A stretch of DNA of 64,000 nucleotides from Candidatus Omnitrophota bacterium (GCA_026387315.1 JAPLLY010000007.1:1-64000), one strand, 5' to 3'; counted from the first letter of the stretch, positions 18,120 through 28,058 are shown. Numbers and translations: made by a program. The notes: generated from the letters alone by a model not told the origin.

Positions 18120-19396
18120 AGGTTTGGGATAAAATTAAAGAAAAACCGATAGCCAGAAACCTGATCATCTTTCTGGCTGTCCTGGGTCCGGGAATTGTCA
18201 CCGGCAGCGTAGATAATGACGCCGGAGGAATTACCACCTATTCGGTTGCCGGGGCAATTTTTGGCTATAAACTTTTATGGACACTGATCCCGTCTTTTAT
18301 AATTTTAGCCGTAGTCCAGGAGATGAATGCCAGAATGGGGATTGTTACCGGCAAAGGCCTGGCTGACCTGATTCGGGAAAACTTCGGGGTAAAAATTACT
18401 TTTTTTATATTCTTAGGCTTGCTGGCCGCGGATATTGGAAATACAGCCACGGAATTCGCCGGTGTCGCCGGAAGTATGGATATCTTTGGGATAAGTAAAT
18501 ATATTTGCGTGCCTTTAACCGCGCTTGCCGTTTGGATACTGGTAGTCAAAGGGAATTATAAAACCACGGAAAGAATATTTTTACTTTTTAGTTTTTGTTT
18601 ATTATCCTATATCGTTTCGGCGATACTGGCTAAGCCGGACTGGGGGCAAATCGCGTCAGCTTTTATAAAACCAACCATGCAAATAAATAAAGAATACTTG
18701 GGTATGGTTTTAGGTATCGTCGGTACTACTATTGCTCCCTGGATGCAATTCTATATGCAATCGGCGGTTATCGAAAAACGCATCAAAATCCAAGATTATA
18801 AATTTGTGGTAGTAGACGTAATTATCGGCTGTGTGGCCACGGTGGTCGTGGCATTTTTCATTATTGTCGCCTGCGCGGCAACTTTACATCAGAACGGGAT
18901 AGTGATTAACGAAGCCCGCGACGCGGCAGTAGCATTAAAACCCTTTGCCGGCATATTCGCCTCACAGCTTTTTGCCTTTGGATTATTTGTGGCTTCCGTA
19001 TTTTCCGCGACCATTCTTCCCTTGGCCACGGCGTTTTATGTCTGCGAGGCATTTGGTTTTGAAGCCGGAATCAATAAAAAAATAAATGAGGCCCCGCAAT
19101 TCTACGCGCTATTTACTTTTATCATCCTGACCTCAACAATTATAATTCTTATACCTAATGCTCCGCTGATCGCCATAACCATCTGGTCGCAGATTATCAA
19201 TGCCATGCTGCTTCCGGTGGTGCTTATCTCAATGATCACCATGGTGAATAATAAAAAAATTATGGGAAAATACACGAATAATAATTTTCAGAATACTGTG
19301 GGATGGTCAACTACCGTGGTTCTCATCGGGCTGACGATTATGCTGATATTTTCACCACTAGCAAGTTATCTGCATAAGTTTTTCTTTTTTAAATAA
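18116..19396 (+). CDS. NRAMP-superfamily transporter, candidate Mg2+-type (NRMT-like)
   Basis: VLGPGIVTGSVDNDAGGITTYS in place of the DPGN helix; GTTIAPWMQFYMQSAV in place of A-x-x-MPHN; ~11 TMs. Confidence 0.8.
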   Translation: MKVWDKIKEKPIARNLIIFLAVLGPGIVTGSVDNDAGGITTYSVAGAIFGYKLLWTLIPSFIILAVVQEMNARMGIVTGKGLADLIRENFGVKITFFIFLGLLAADIGNTATEFAGVAGSMDIFGISKYICVPLTALAVWILVVKGNYKTTERIFLLFSFCLLSYIVSAILAKPDWGQIASAFIKPTMQINKEYLGMVLGIVGTTIAPWMQFYMQSAVIEKRIKIQDYKFVVVDVIIGCVATVVVAFFIIVACAATLHQNGIVINEARDAAVALKPFAGIFASQLFAFGLFVASVFSATILPLATAFYVCEAFGFEAGINKKINEAPQFYALFTFIILTSTIIILIPNAPLIAITIWSQIINAMLLPVVLISMITMVNNKKIMGKYTNNNFQNTVGWSTTVVLIGLTIMLIFSPLASYLHKFFFFK

Positions 19397-19398
19397 AA

Positions 19399-20235
19399 AT
19401 GAGCGATAAAACTACAGTTGAGTTGATTGTTTCCTTAAAAAACAAACGTAAGATTACCATGCTGACGGCCTATGATTATTCTATGGCGTGCCTGGTGGAT
19501 AAAGCCGGAATTGATATAATCCTAGTCGGTGATTCTTTGGCGAATGTTGTGTTGGGCCTGGAATCCACCACTGGAGTGGGAATGCCGGAAATGCTGCACC
19601 ATACCAAAGCGGTAAACCGAGCGGTAAAAAACGCCTTGTTGATCGCTGATATGCCGTATAGCTCTTACCAGCTTAACCCTAATGAGTGCGTGATTAATGC
19701 TCAGAGATTTATCACCGAGGCAGGCTGCCAGGCAGTTAAGCTAGAATGGTTTGATAATTGCCCGAAGGTAACTGAACAAATTGTTCAGGCGCAAATCCCA
19801 GTGATGGGCCATATCGGGTTAACTCCGCAGACCGCGGATAAGATCGGTGGTTTTAAGTGCCAAGGAAAAGATGCCCAAACCGCTAAACGCTTGATTGATC
19901 AGGCGCAGGAGCTGGAAAAAAAAGGATGTTTTGCCATTGTCTTAGAGTGCCTGCCGGATAAGGTTGCTGAACTGATTACTAAAAAAATAAAAATTCCTAC
20001 CATCGGTATTGGCGCGGGAATTCATTGTGACGGACAGGTCCTGGTAATTAATGACATGCTTGGCCTGTTTGAGCGTTATACCCCAAAATTTGTCAAAAAA
20101 TATGCTAATCTTTCTCCCTTAATATTAGAAGCCGTCCAGAATTTTAAAAATGAGGTTATTCAGGAAAAATTTCCCGCCCCCGGGCATTCTTTTATAATCA
20201 AAGAAGAGGAGCTGAAGAAGGTTAATGGCTGCTAA
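19399..20235 (+). CDS. panB: 3-methyl-2-oxobutanoate hydroxymethyltransferase
   Basis: KITMLTAYDYSMACLVDKAGIDIILVGDSLANVVLG; VMGHIGLTPQ; IGIGAGIHCDGQVLVINDMLGL. Confidence 0.95.
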   Translation: MSDKTTVELIVSLKNKRKITMLTAYDYSMACLVDKAGIDIILVGDSLANVVLGLESTTGVGMPEMLHHTKAVNRAVKNALLIADMPYSSYQLNPNECVINAQRFITEAGCQAVKLEWFDNCPKVTEQIVQAQIPVMGHIGLTPQTADKIGGFKCQGKDAQTAKRLIDQAQELEKKGCFAIVLECLPDKVAELITKKIKIPTIGIGAGIHCDGQVLVINDMLGLFERYTPKFVKKYANLSPLILEAVQNFKNEVIQEKFPAPGHSFIIKEEELKKVNGC

Positions 20236-20941
20236 ACGTTTCGCCAAAATCTCCAGCCGCGCAATATTATTAATTTTCGCCCTGGCATTCATTATTAAAT
20301 TTGCCGGGCCGAATATTTTAAGGCAATATATCAGCTCTGGTATCGGTGACTGTAAAACTACCCCGATATTGTGCAGGCAGCCGCAAGAAAAACTTTTTTT
20401 ACCTGAAATTAACCCGGAATATTTAGGTACTTTAGTCCCGCAAAAATTCCCTAAAATGTCCATCTCTGTTCCTAAGGGCTTTACCCTGGTGCAGGAATTA
20501 ATTAAAAAAGTTTACTACAAAAAAAGGCATGCGAATAATCACGCAGTAATTTATCTTCTGCGCCAAGAACCCAATGCTTTTATCAAGCTTTACCCTGATG
20601 TACAAAAACAGGGAATCAGGGATAATTACGAATTCATGCGCAGGCTTATGTACGCTAACCTTGAAAAGCTAGAAAACATTACTGACGCTTTCTTCGTGAT
20701 TATGAAAAGTGTGTTTACTCCAGATATAGGAAACCAAAGTACTGCCGAAATGATTAAATTCCAACTCCACGATTTAAAAGGTTTCATTAACTACTCCCTG
20801 GCTAAACCTGCCAATTATTTTGATTGCAATGTTTCTGATGAGGCTGGAAATTTCTTTAAGGTATATATAAAAGATACTGGCGCGCGCCTAGACCTAAATA
20901 ATGTATTCGCGATAATTTCTACGCTTAAGCCGGTTAATTAA
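20225..20941 (+). CDS. Hypothetical protein with N-terminal TM anchor
   Basis: Complete ORF overlapping the panB end; single N-terminal hydrophobic helix. Confidence 0.6.
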   Translation: MAAKRFAKISSRAILLIFALAFIIKFAGPNILRQYISSGIGDCKTTPILCRQPQEKLFLPEINPEYLGTLVPQKFPKMSISVPKGFTLVQELIKKVYYKKRHANNHAVIYLLRQEPNAFIKLYPDVQKQGIRDNYEFMRRLMYANLEKLENITDAFFVIMKSVFTPDIGNQSTAEMIKFQLHDLKGFINYSLAKPANYFDCNVSDEAGNFFKVYIKDTGARLDLNNVFAIISTLKPVN

Positions 20942-20946
20942 AACAC

Positions 20947-21033
20947 GGGGACGGTTCTGTTTTTCCTTGATTTATATACGTAGACCTACGCGGTCTACAT
21001 AGATGTAGACCGCGTAGGTCTACGTGGTTCGTG
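20947..21033. repeat. Second copy of the half-REP plus GTAGACCTACGCGGTCTAC palindrome composite
   Basis: Near identical to 14783-14868; palindrome ACGTAGACC...GGTCTACGT spans 20978-21025. Confidence 0.9.
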
Positions 21034-21104
21034 CGTGATTTAAATTTCGTAGAGCGAGGATTTAGCTTGCTTTTTAGGCTAGATTATGCTAAAAATATAA
21101 AATT

Positions 21105-22409
21105 ATGGTAGAAACTTTAATGGATAAAATTGTTTCTTTGTGCAAACGCCGGGGATTTATTTTTCAAGGCAGCGAAATTTACGGCGGGCTGGCCAATACT
21201 TGGGATTACGGGCCTTACGGAGTAGAATTAAAAAATAACCTTAAACGCGCCTGGTGGAAAGCTAATGTTCAGGAGCGCGATGATATCTTAGGTATGGACT
21301 GCGCTATCCTTATGCATCCTGGGGTCTGGGAAGCTAGCGGGCACGCGCATAATTTTTTTGATTTAAAGAGCGACTGCAGAAACTGCAAAAAACGTTTTAA
21401 GAGTGCTAACCTTAAGGATATCACCAAATGCCCTGAATGCGCGGGCTCGCTTACCGAAGCCCGGCCATTTAATCTTATGTTTAAGACTTACCAGGGGCCG
21501 GTTGAAGAGGCCGGAAACCAAATCTACCTGCGGCCGGAAACAGCGCAGGGCATGTTTGTTAATTTCCTAAATATCCTGGACTCCCGCCATCCCAAACTTC
21601 CTTTTGGCCTGGCTCAAATCGGTAAATCATTCCGCAATGAAATAACTCCGGGAAATTTTACTTTCCGCACCCGCGAATTCGAACAGATGGAAATTGAGTA
21701 TTTTTGCCGTCCTGAAGACGCGGATAGAATTTATGAAGAATGGGTAGGGGAGCGATTTAATTGGTACCTAAACCTCGGAGTAAAAAAAGAAAACTTGCGT
21801 AAACGCGAACACGCAAAAGACGAGCTGGCTCATTATGCTAAAGGTTGCACGGACATAGAATATAATTTTCCGTTTGGTTGGAACGAACTAGAAGGAATTG
21901 CTAACCGCGCGGATTTTGACCTTAGGCAACATTCTAAATCTAGCGGCAAAGAATTAGTTTATTTTGATGATCAAAAAAAAGAAAGGTTCTTTCCTTATAT
22001 AATTGAACCTTCTGGCGGAGTAGATAGAAGCGTTTTAGCGATATTAGTTGATGCCTATCATGAAGAAAAAGTTAAAGAAGGCACCCGTGTAGTTTTAAAG
22101 TTAAATAAAGAACTATCTCCAATAAAGGTCGCGGTGTTGCCGCTTTTAAGAAACAGGCCAGAGATTGTAGAGTTAGCAAAAAAAATTTCGAGCGGCCTAA
22201 AAAAATCTATTGTTACAGTTTACGATGATACCGGTTCCATTGGCAAACTCTACCGCCGGCAAGACGAAGTAGGCACGCTCTACTGCGTAACCGTAGATGT
22301 GCAGACATTGGAAGATAAGCAAGTAACCGTGCGCGACCGCGACACGATGCTGCAGGAAAGAATTAATATTGAAAGATTAAAAGATTATCTGGGTGAGAAA
22401 TTAACGTAG
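21105..22409 (+). CDS. glyQS: Glycyl-tRNA synthetase, single-chain (dimeric) type
   Basis: KRRGFIFQGSEIYGGLANTWDYGPYGVELKNN; RPETAQGMFVNF; RTREFEQMEIEYF. Confidence 0.95.
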   Translation: MVETLMDKIVSLCKRRGFIFQGSEIYGGLANTWDYGPYGVELKNNLKRAWWKANVQERDDILGMDCAILMHPGVWEASGHAHNFFDLKSDCRNCKKRFKSANLKDITKCPECAGSLTEARPFNLMFKTYQGPVEEAGNQIYLRPETAQGMFVNFLNILDSRHPKLPFGLAQIGKSFRNEITPGNFTFRTREFEQMEIEYFCRPEDADRIYEEWVGERFNWYLNLGVKKENLRKREHAKDELAHYAKGCTDIEYNFPFGWNELEGIANRADFDLRQHSKSSGKELVYFDDQKKERFFPYIIEPSGGVDRSVLAILVDAYHEEKVKEGTRVVLKLNKELSPIKVAVLPLLRNRPEIVELAKKISSGLKKSIVTVYDDTGSIGKLYRRQDEVGTLYCVTVDVQTLEDKQVTVRDRDTMLQERINIERLKDYLGEKLT

Positions 22410-22432
22410 CTAATGCTAAAAAACCCTCTTTT

Positions 22433-22508
22433 CGTCATCCTGAGGAGCGAAGCGACGAAGGATCTCAAGAGATTCTTCGTCGAGGCTTCGCCTCTCCTCA
22501 GAATGACG
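22433..22508. repeat. Inverted repeat CGTCATCCTGAGGAGCGAAGCGACGAAGGATCT...AGATTCTTCGTCGAGG...CTCAGAATGACG
   Basis: Complementary arms read directly. Confidence 0.8.
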
Positions 22509-22556
22509 GCGGGCGGGGAAATCGGATTTAATCGGAAATGGAGGGTTTAAAAAGTA

Positions 22557-25292
22557 ATGGCCAAGAAATATGTTTATAGTTTCGGTGGGGGTAAAGGTGA
22601 AGGCAATGAAAGCATGAAGAACCTCTTAGGCGGAAAAGGCGCGAATTTAGCCGAGATGGCCGGTAACCAGAATTTAATGCTGCCTGTCCCTCCTGGATTT
22701 ACCTGCACCACGGAAGTCTGCGCGTATTATTACCAGAATAAAAAGAAATACCCTAAAGAATTAAAAGAACAGGTTTTAAAGGCTCTGGAAAAGGTAGAAA
22801 AATTAATGGATAGGAAATTCGGCGGCGCTAATAATCCATTATTATTTTCTGTGCGCAGCGGCGCCAGGAAATCCATGCCCGGCATGATGGAAACGGTTTT
22901 AAATGTCGGCCTTACCGAAAAAACTATCCCCGGGCTAATTAAGCAAAGCAACGGAAACAGCCGTTTTGTTTATGACGCTTATAGGCGTTTAATTATGATG
23001 TATTCCGATGTGGTTATGGAAAAGGCCGCCGGCATTGAACCCAAAGGCGAAGAGGGAATCCGCAAGCAGTTGGAAAAAATTATGGCGGAAATGAAAAAAT
23101 CCCAGGGTTATGCCATTGATACGGATTTAAAAGCGGATGATTTAAAAAAACTTTGCGCCGCGTTTAAAGCTAAAATTCAAGAAGTTTTAGGCAAGGAGTT
23201 TCCCGATGAGCCCCTGGAGCAGTTATGGGGCGGTATTGGCGCGGTATTTTCTTCCTGGAACGGAAAACGCGCCATCAGCTACCGGCGGATTGAAAATATT
23301 CCGGATGCCTGGGGCACCGCGGTTAACGTGCAAACCATGGTCTTTGGAAATATGGGCGATGATTCGGCAACCGGAGTCGCTTTTACGCGTAACCCGGGAA
23401 ACGGAGAAAATAATTTTTACGGTGAATACTTGATTAACGCCCAAGGCGAAGACGTGGTAGCCGGTATTCGCACGCCTGCTCCGATCAATAAATATTCCAC
23501 CAGCAGCCACAATCAAGCTTTGCTCACTTTAGAAAAAGCCATGCCTAAAATTTACCAAGAGCTTTATTCCATTCAAGATCGCCTGGAAAAACATTACCAC
23601 GATATGCAGGATATCGAGTTTACCATTGAAAAAGGCCGGCTCTTTATGCTGCAGTGCCGCGTAGGCAAACGCAATGGCCCGGCGGCAGTACGCATGGCCG
23701 TGGATATGGTTGGCGAAAAAATGATTAAGAAGGAACAGGCGGTAATGCGCGTAACTCCGGCGCAGCTTGATGAGTTACTGCATCCGATTATTGACCCTAA
23801 AACTGAAAACACGGTTAAACCTTTTACTAAGGGGCTGCCCGCTGGCCCAGGTGGGGCTTGCGGACAGATTGTTTTTTCCTCCCAGGACGCGGTAGATTGG
23901 GCAAAAACCGGCAAAAAAGTAATCCTGGTACGTGAAGAAACTAACCCGGAAGATGTCGAAGGTATGCGCGCGGCTCAGGCGATTCTTACTGCCCGCGGCG
24001 GCATGACTTCACACGCGGCTTTAGTTGCCCGTGGCTGGGGTAAATGCTGTATTGTCGGATGCGGCGCGATGCAAGTTGACTTGGATAAAAAAATAGCGCG
24101 GGTCGAAGGTAAAACCTTAAAAGAAGGGGATTGGATCACCTTAAACGGCACCAAAGGCAATGTCTATGAAGGCCAGCTTCCAATGATAGATGCCTCCGAA
24201 GAAAATATGATCCTCTCGGAGTTTTTAAAAATGTGCGACGCGGTAAAAAAGCTGGGTGTGCGCACTAACGGTGATACGCCGCTTGATGCTCAAAAAGCGC
24301 GGCAATTCGGAGCCGAAGGTATCGGGCTTTTCCGTACCGAACATATGTTCTATGGCCAAGGTTCGGATCAACCCTTGTTCCTGTTGCGTAAAATGATCGT
24401 TTCTAAAACCATCGAAGAAAGGCAGAAGGCCTTAGATGAATTATTCCCGTTTGTCAAGAAAGATATTAAAGGAACTATTCGTGCAATGGACGGTTTTCCG
24501 GTAGTCATCCGTTTGTTGGATCCGCCGTTGCATGAATTCGTGCCCCGCGAGCAGGCAAAGCTTGAACAATTAGCCAAAGATTTAAATATTGATATGAAAG
24601 AGCTTACTAAAAGAGCTGAAGGGCTGCATGAATCAAATCCGATGATGGGGCATCGCGGCGTGCGTTTAGGCGTAACTTATCCACAAGTAAGCGCAATGCA
24701 AATCCGCGCGATTTTCGAGGCTGCCGCGGAATTAGTTAAAGAAGGCAAAGATCCTTACCCTGAAATCATGATCCCTGTGGTTTGTGATGTAAAAGAACTG
24801 GCCGACCAATTCGCGATTGCCGAAAAAATATATAAAGAGGTCTTGATAAAATACGGGTTGAAGAAAATAAAGTATCTCTTAGGAACTATGATTGAGATTC
24901 CCCGGGCGGTGATTGTCGCGGATAAACTGGCAACGGTTGCTAAATTCTTCTCCTTTGGAACCAATGACTTAACCCAAATGGGTTTTGGTTTCTCTAGAGA
25001 CGATATCGGCGGATTTTTGCCGGATTATATTAAGAAGGGCATTCTGCCGGAAGACCCCTTCCAAAGCATTGATCAAGAGGGAATTGGCGAATTGATCAAA
25101 ATGGGTATTAAACGCGGACGCGCCACCAACAAGAACCTGGAAATTGGCATCTGCGGAGAACATGGCGGTGAGCCTAAATCTGTCGAATTCTGCCACAATA
25201 TCGGCATGAATTATGTCAGCTGTTCGCCATTTAGGGTACCAATCGCGAAATTAGCCGCGGCGCAGGCGGTAATTAAAGAGAAGGGAAAATAA
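22557..25292 (+). CDS. ppdK: Pyruvate, phosphate dikinase
   Basis: KYVYSFGGGKGEGNESMKNLLGGKGANLAEM; LTARGGMTSHAALVARGWGKCCIVGCG; GLFRTEHMFY; FSFGTNDLTQMGFGFSRDD. Confidence 0.97.
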   Translation: MAKKYVYSFGGGKGEGNESMKNLLGGKGANLAEMAGNQNLMLPVPPGFTCTTEVCAYYYQNKKKYPKELKEQVLKALEKVEKLMDRKFGGANNPLLFSVRSGARKSMPGMMETVLNVGLTEKTIPGLIKQSNGNSRFVYDAYRRLIMMYSDVVMEKAAGIEPKGEEGIRKQLEKIMAEMKKSQGYAIDTDLKADDLKKLCAAFKAKIQEVLGKEFPDEPLEQLWGGIGAVFSSWNGKRAISYRRIENIPDAWGTAVNVQTMVFGNMGDDSATGVAFTRNPGNGENNFYGEYLINAQGEDVVAGIRTPAPINKYSTSSHNQALLTLEKAMPKIYQELYSIQDRLEKHYHDMQDIEFTIEKGRLFMLQCRVGKRNGPAAVRMAVDMVGEKMIKKEQAVMRVTPAQLDELLHPIIDPKTENTVKPFTKGLPAGPGGACGQIVFSSQDAVDWAKTGKKVILVREETNPEDVEGMRAAQAILTARGGMTSHAALVARGWGKCCIVGCGAMQVDLDKKIARVEGKTLKEGDWITLNGTKGNVYEGQLPMIDASEENMILSEFLKMCDAVKKLGVRTNGDTPLDAQKARQFGAEGIGLFRTEHMFYGQGSDQPLFLLRKMIVSKTIEERQKALDELFPFVKKDIKGTIRAMDGFPVVIRLLDPPLHEFVPREQAKLEQLAKDLNIDMKELTKRAEGLHESNPMMGHRGVRLGVTYPQVSAMQIRAIFEAAAELVKEGKDPYPEIMIPVVCDVKELADQFAIAEKIYKEVLIKYGLKKIKYLLGTMIEIPRAVIVADKLATVAKFFSFGTNDLTQMGFGFSRDDIGGFLPDYIKKGILPEDPFQSIDQEGIGELIKMGIKRGRATNKNLEIGICGEHGGEPKSVEFCHNIGMNYVSCSPFRVPIAKLAAAQAVIKEKGK

Positions 25293-25329
25293 AATTAATT
25301 ACGTCATTCTGAGTAAATAAAGAAATAAA

Positions 25330-25365
25330 GGGGACGGTTCTATTTAATTAAATAGAACCGTCCCC
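25330..25365. repeat. 36-bp perfect palindrome GGGGACGGTTCTATTTAATTAAATAGAACCGTCCCC (REP-like, minimal form)
   Basis: Exact palindrome; arm shared with 3486, 14783, 20947, 28066, 34352. Confidence 0.92.
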
Positions 25366-25377
25366 CAATTTAAATCT

Positions 25378-26193
25378 ATGGAAGCCTTAAAAACGTATCT
25401 TAAAGAAGTCAGGTTAATTCCTCTTTTAACTGCCAAACAGGAAATTGAGCTAAATAAAAAAATCCGTAAAGGGGATGAAATTGCCCGTAAAGATATGATC
25501 CGCGCGAATCTCCGCTTGGTGATTAATATCGCTAAACGTTATATGCGCCTGGGCACCCCATTTTTGGATTTAATCGAAGAGGGAAACCTGGGGTTAATGA
25601 AAGCCGTTGAAAAGTTTGATCATCGTAAAGGTTTTCGTTTTTCAACTTACGCTGCCTGGTGGATCAGGCAGGGGATTACCCGTTCTATTAGTGAACAAGG
25701 CAAGATGATCCGGGTTCCGGTATATATGAATGATTTAATTACCAAATGGAAAAAGACCAAAGAACGTTTAAGCCAAAAATTAAAGCGCCTGCCTTCAGAT
25801 ACAGAAATTGCTAAAAAATTAAAGCTTACTCCCGAAAAAACAGAAAAGATTAATTTCTGGATGTCCAGTACCACGTCTTCTTTGGAAGCGCCGATCGGCG
25901 ATGACAACGAGAATCAGATATCAGAATTAGTCGAAGACACCAATGCCATACCACCGGATGCCGGGATTGTGAAACTCCTGGACAGGGAAAGAATCGATAA
26001 CCTCCTGGAAGTAATGTCTGACCGGGAGAGGGAAATTCTAGATTTACGTTTTGGATTAACCAACACTAATCCTCAAACCCTGGCGGTGGTGGCCAAAAAG
26101 CTGGGAGTCTCCCGCGAGAGGATCCGCCAGATTGAGGAAGTAGCTTTAAGAAAATTAAGAAAATTTGTCGTTGGCCAGGAAAAAGAGCTTTGA
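25378..26193 (+). CDS. RNA polymerase sigma-70 family factor (RpoD/SigA-like)
   Basis: Region 2 MIRANLRLVINIAKRYMRLGTPFLDLIEEGNLGLMKAVEKFDHRKGFRFSTYAAWWIRQGITRSI; region 4 TLAVVAKKLGVSRERIRQIEEVALRKLR. Confidence 0.93.
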   Translation: MEALKTYLKEVRLIPLLTAKQEIELNKKIRKGDEIARKDMIRANLRLVINIAKRYMRLGTPFLDLIEEGNLGLMKAVEKFDHRKGFRFSTYAAWWIRQGITRSISEQGKMIRVPVYMNDLITKWKKTKERLSQKLKRLPSDTEIAKKLKLTPEKTEKINFWMSSTTSSLEAPIGDDNENQISELVEDTNAIPPDAGIVKLLDRERIDNLLEVMSDREREILDLRFGLTNTNPQTLAVVAKKLGVSRERIRQIEEVALRKLRKFVVGQEKEL

Positions 26194-26200
26194 TTTTTTT

Positions 26201-26248
26201 GTCATTGCGAGGAGCGCCTGCCGCAGGTAGGTAGCGACGAAGCAATCT
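26201..26248. repeat. Half copy of GTCATTGCGAGG...GAAGCAATCT repeat with internal CCTGCCGCAGGTAGG insert
   Basis: gtcattgcgaggagcgcctgccgcaggtaggtagcgacgaagcaatct. Confidence 0.75.
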
Positions 26249-26252
26249 AAAC

Positions 26253-26786
26253 ATGATAAATAACTCATTATTAGAAAAATCCATCAGAAGTATTCCGGAT
26301 TTCCCTAAACCAGGAATTCTTTTCCGCGATATAACTACCTTAATTCAAAATAAAGCGGCTTTTAAAAAATCCGTGGATTTACTCGCTAAAAAATATAAAG
26401 GCAAAGGATTTGATAAGGTGGTGGGGGTTGAGGCGCGAGGGTTTATCTTTGCCGCGGCAGTGGCGCATAAAATCGGAGCAGGTTTTGTGCCGGTGCGCAA
26501 AAAAGGCAAGCTTCCCTTTAAAACCATCGCTGCAACTTACGCGTTAGAATATGGCACTGACACTTTAGAAATTCATCAAGACGCGATTGGCGCTGGTGAA
26601 AAAGTTTTAATTATTGATGACCTCTTAGCTACTGGCGGCACAGTGGGAGCCGTAATTGAGCTGGTAAAAAAACTGGAAGGAAAAATCTCCGGGATCGGTT
26701 TTGTCATTGAGTTGGTAGATTTAAATGGCAAAGATAAATTCAAAGAGTATCCGATATATTCTTTGGTTAAATTCCAAGGAGCATAA
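26253..26786 (+). CDS. apt: Adenine phosphoribosyltransferase
   Basis: IRSIPDFPKPGILFRDITTLIQ; VVGVEARGFIFAAAVA; VLIIDDLLATGGTVGAVIELV. Confidence 0.95.
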   Translation: MINNSLLEKSIRSIPDFPKPGILFRDITTLIQNKAAFKKSVDLLAKKYKGKGFDKVVGVEARGFIFAAAVAHKIGAGFVPVRKKGKLPFKTIAATYALEYGTDTLEIHQDAIGAGEKVLIIDDLLATGGTVGAVIELVKKLEGKISGIGFVIELVDLNGKDKFKEYPIYSLVKFQGA

Positions 26787-26790
26787 ATCT

Positions 26791-26864
26791 GCGCCTGTAG
26801 CTCACCTGGATAGAGCAAGAGTTTCCTAAACTCTGGGCAGCAGGTTCGACTCCTGCCAGGCGCA
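26791..26864 (+). tRNA. tRNA-Arg (anticodon CCT)
   Basis: Cloverleaf read by eye: GCGCCTG/CAGGCGC acceptor, GCTC/GAGC D stem, AGAGT-TTCCTAA-ACTCT anticodon arm, GCAGG-TTCGACT-CCTGC T arm, no encoded CCA. Confidence 0.93.
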
Positions 26865-26916
26865 CTGTTTAATTAGTGCGTAGTACTTAGTACGTAGTAC
26901 GTGGTGTTAACCTTAA

Positions 26917-27570
26917 ATGTATAATCTTCACGCGCACACATTCTTAAGCGATGGCCAACTGCTTCCCTCAGAGGTAGCGGTACGTTATCAGGATAAAGGA
27001 TATCGGGCAATCGCCATTACGGATCACGCTGACTATAGCAATATTAAACAAATTGCCAAAGCCATTGTGGAGTTCTGTAAACGCTGGCCAAAAGATTCTG
27101 CCATAAAAGTTTTACCGGGAGTAGAATTAACGCACCTGCCTCCCCAACAGTTTAAGCCTCTGGCCAGCCTAGCCAGAAAAGAAGGAATTAAGATTATTAT
27201 CGCCCACGGAGAAACCCCGGTTGAACCAGTGGTAAAAAATACAAACCGGCTAGCCCTAATGGCAGATATTGATATCCTGGCTCATCCTGGATTAATTTCT
27301 GATGAAGATACGGAATTAGCAAAAGATCGCGGCATATTCCTGGAAATTACTAGCAGAAAAGGCCACCGGCAAACTAATGCCCATGTCATAAAACAAGCCA
27401 GAAAATTCGGCGCAAAATTAATTTTAAATAATGACAGCCATACCCCTGAAGATATAATTAGCCCCGCCGAATTAATAAAAGTAGGGTTAGATTTCGGATT
27501 AACAACAGCTGAAATTGATAAAATTTATGAGGATGTAAAAGTTTTCTTAACTAAAAAGGAGGCAAGATGA
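26917..27570 (+). CDS. PHP-domain phosphoesterase, histidinol-phosphatase family
   Basis: YNLHAHTFLSDGQLLPSEVAVRYQDKGYRAIAITDHADYSN; LNNDSHTPEDI. Confidence 0.88.
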   Translation: MYNLHAHTFLSDGQLLPSEVAVRYQDKGYRAIAITDHADYSNIKQIAKAIVEFCKRWPKDSAIKVLPGVELTHLPPQQFKPLASLARKEGIKIIIAHGETPVEPVVKNTNRLALMADIDILAHPGLISDEDTELAKDRGIFLEITSRKGHRQTNAHVIKQARKFGAKLILNNDSHTPEDIISPAELIKVGLDFGLTTAEIDKIYEDVKVFLTKKEAR

Positions 27571-28043
27571 ATTTTTTTAAGCGATTGCTTTTTCTATCTA
27601 CTATTTGCTTTCTACTAACTACTGCTCTTACAGGTTGCACAACCATATCCGATAGCAAGGAACCAATTAACCCGGTGAGCCTTTCTCCACAAGCAATTCT
27701 AAAATTTACTGACGTACCGGTTCCGGTTGGTTTAAAAAGTTTACCCGAACAATCATGCTCTTTTGAAAGCTCAGGGGTACGCGTGGGAGTCTTAAAATAC
27801 CAGGGTAAAATCAATATCGACCAGATAATTAATTTTTATAAAGAACAGATGCCGATGTACAATTGGAATTTAGTAAATATCGTCGAATACGGCCAAAGAC
27901 TGATGAATTTTGAACGTGAAAATGAAACTTGTATAATTACTATGCAGATAGCTGGTTTTTGGAATGAAGATGCCCTGGTAACCATATCTTTAGGCCCTAA
28001 ATCACAGACCGTATCCAAGAGAGCAAAATCACCGGTTAAGTAA
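27567..28043 (+). CDS. Lipoprotein of unknown function
   Basis: Lipobox LTGCTT; IDQIINFYKEQMPMYNWNLVNIVEYGQRLMNFERENETCIITM. Confidence 0.7.
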   Translation: MNFFKRLLFLSTICFLLTTALTGCTTISDSKEPINPVSLSPQAILKFTDVPVPVGLKSLPEQSCSFESSGVRVGVLKYQGKINIDQIINFYKEQMPMYNWNLVNIVEYGQRLMNFERENETCIITMQIAGFWNEDALVTISLGPKSQTVSKRAKSPVK

Positions 28044-28058
28044 GAAAAAAGCGGACAA

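Noticed and set aside
23206-23433. Plus-strand ORF (75 aa) inside ppdK
   Set aside because: Out-of-frame within a highly conserved enzyme; no domain
26791-26900. tRNA-Arg as an integration site of a mobile island
   Set aside because: No integrase, no duplicated tRNA 3' end seen downstream; flanking genes are ordinary
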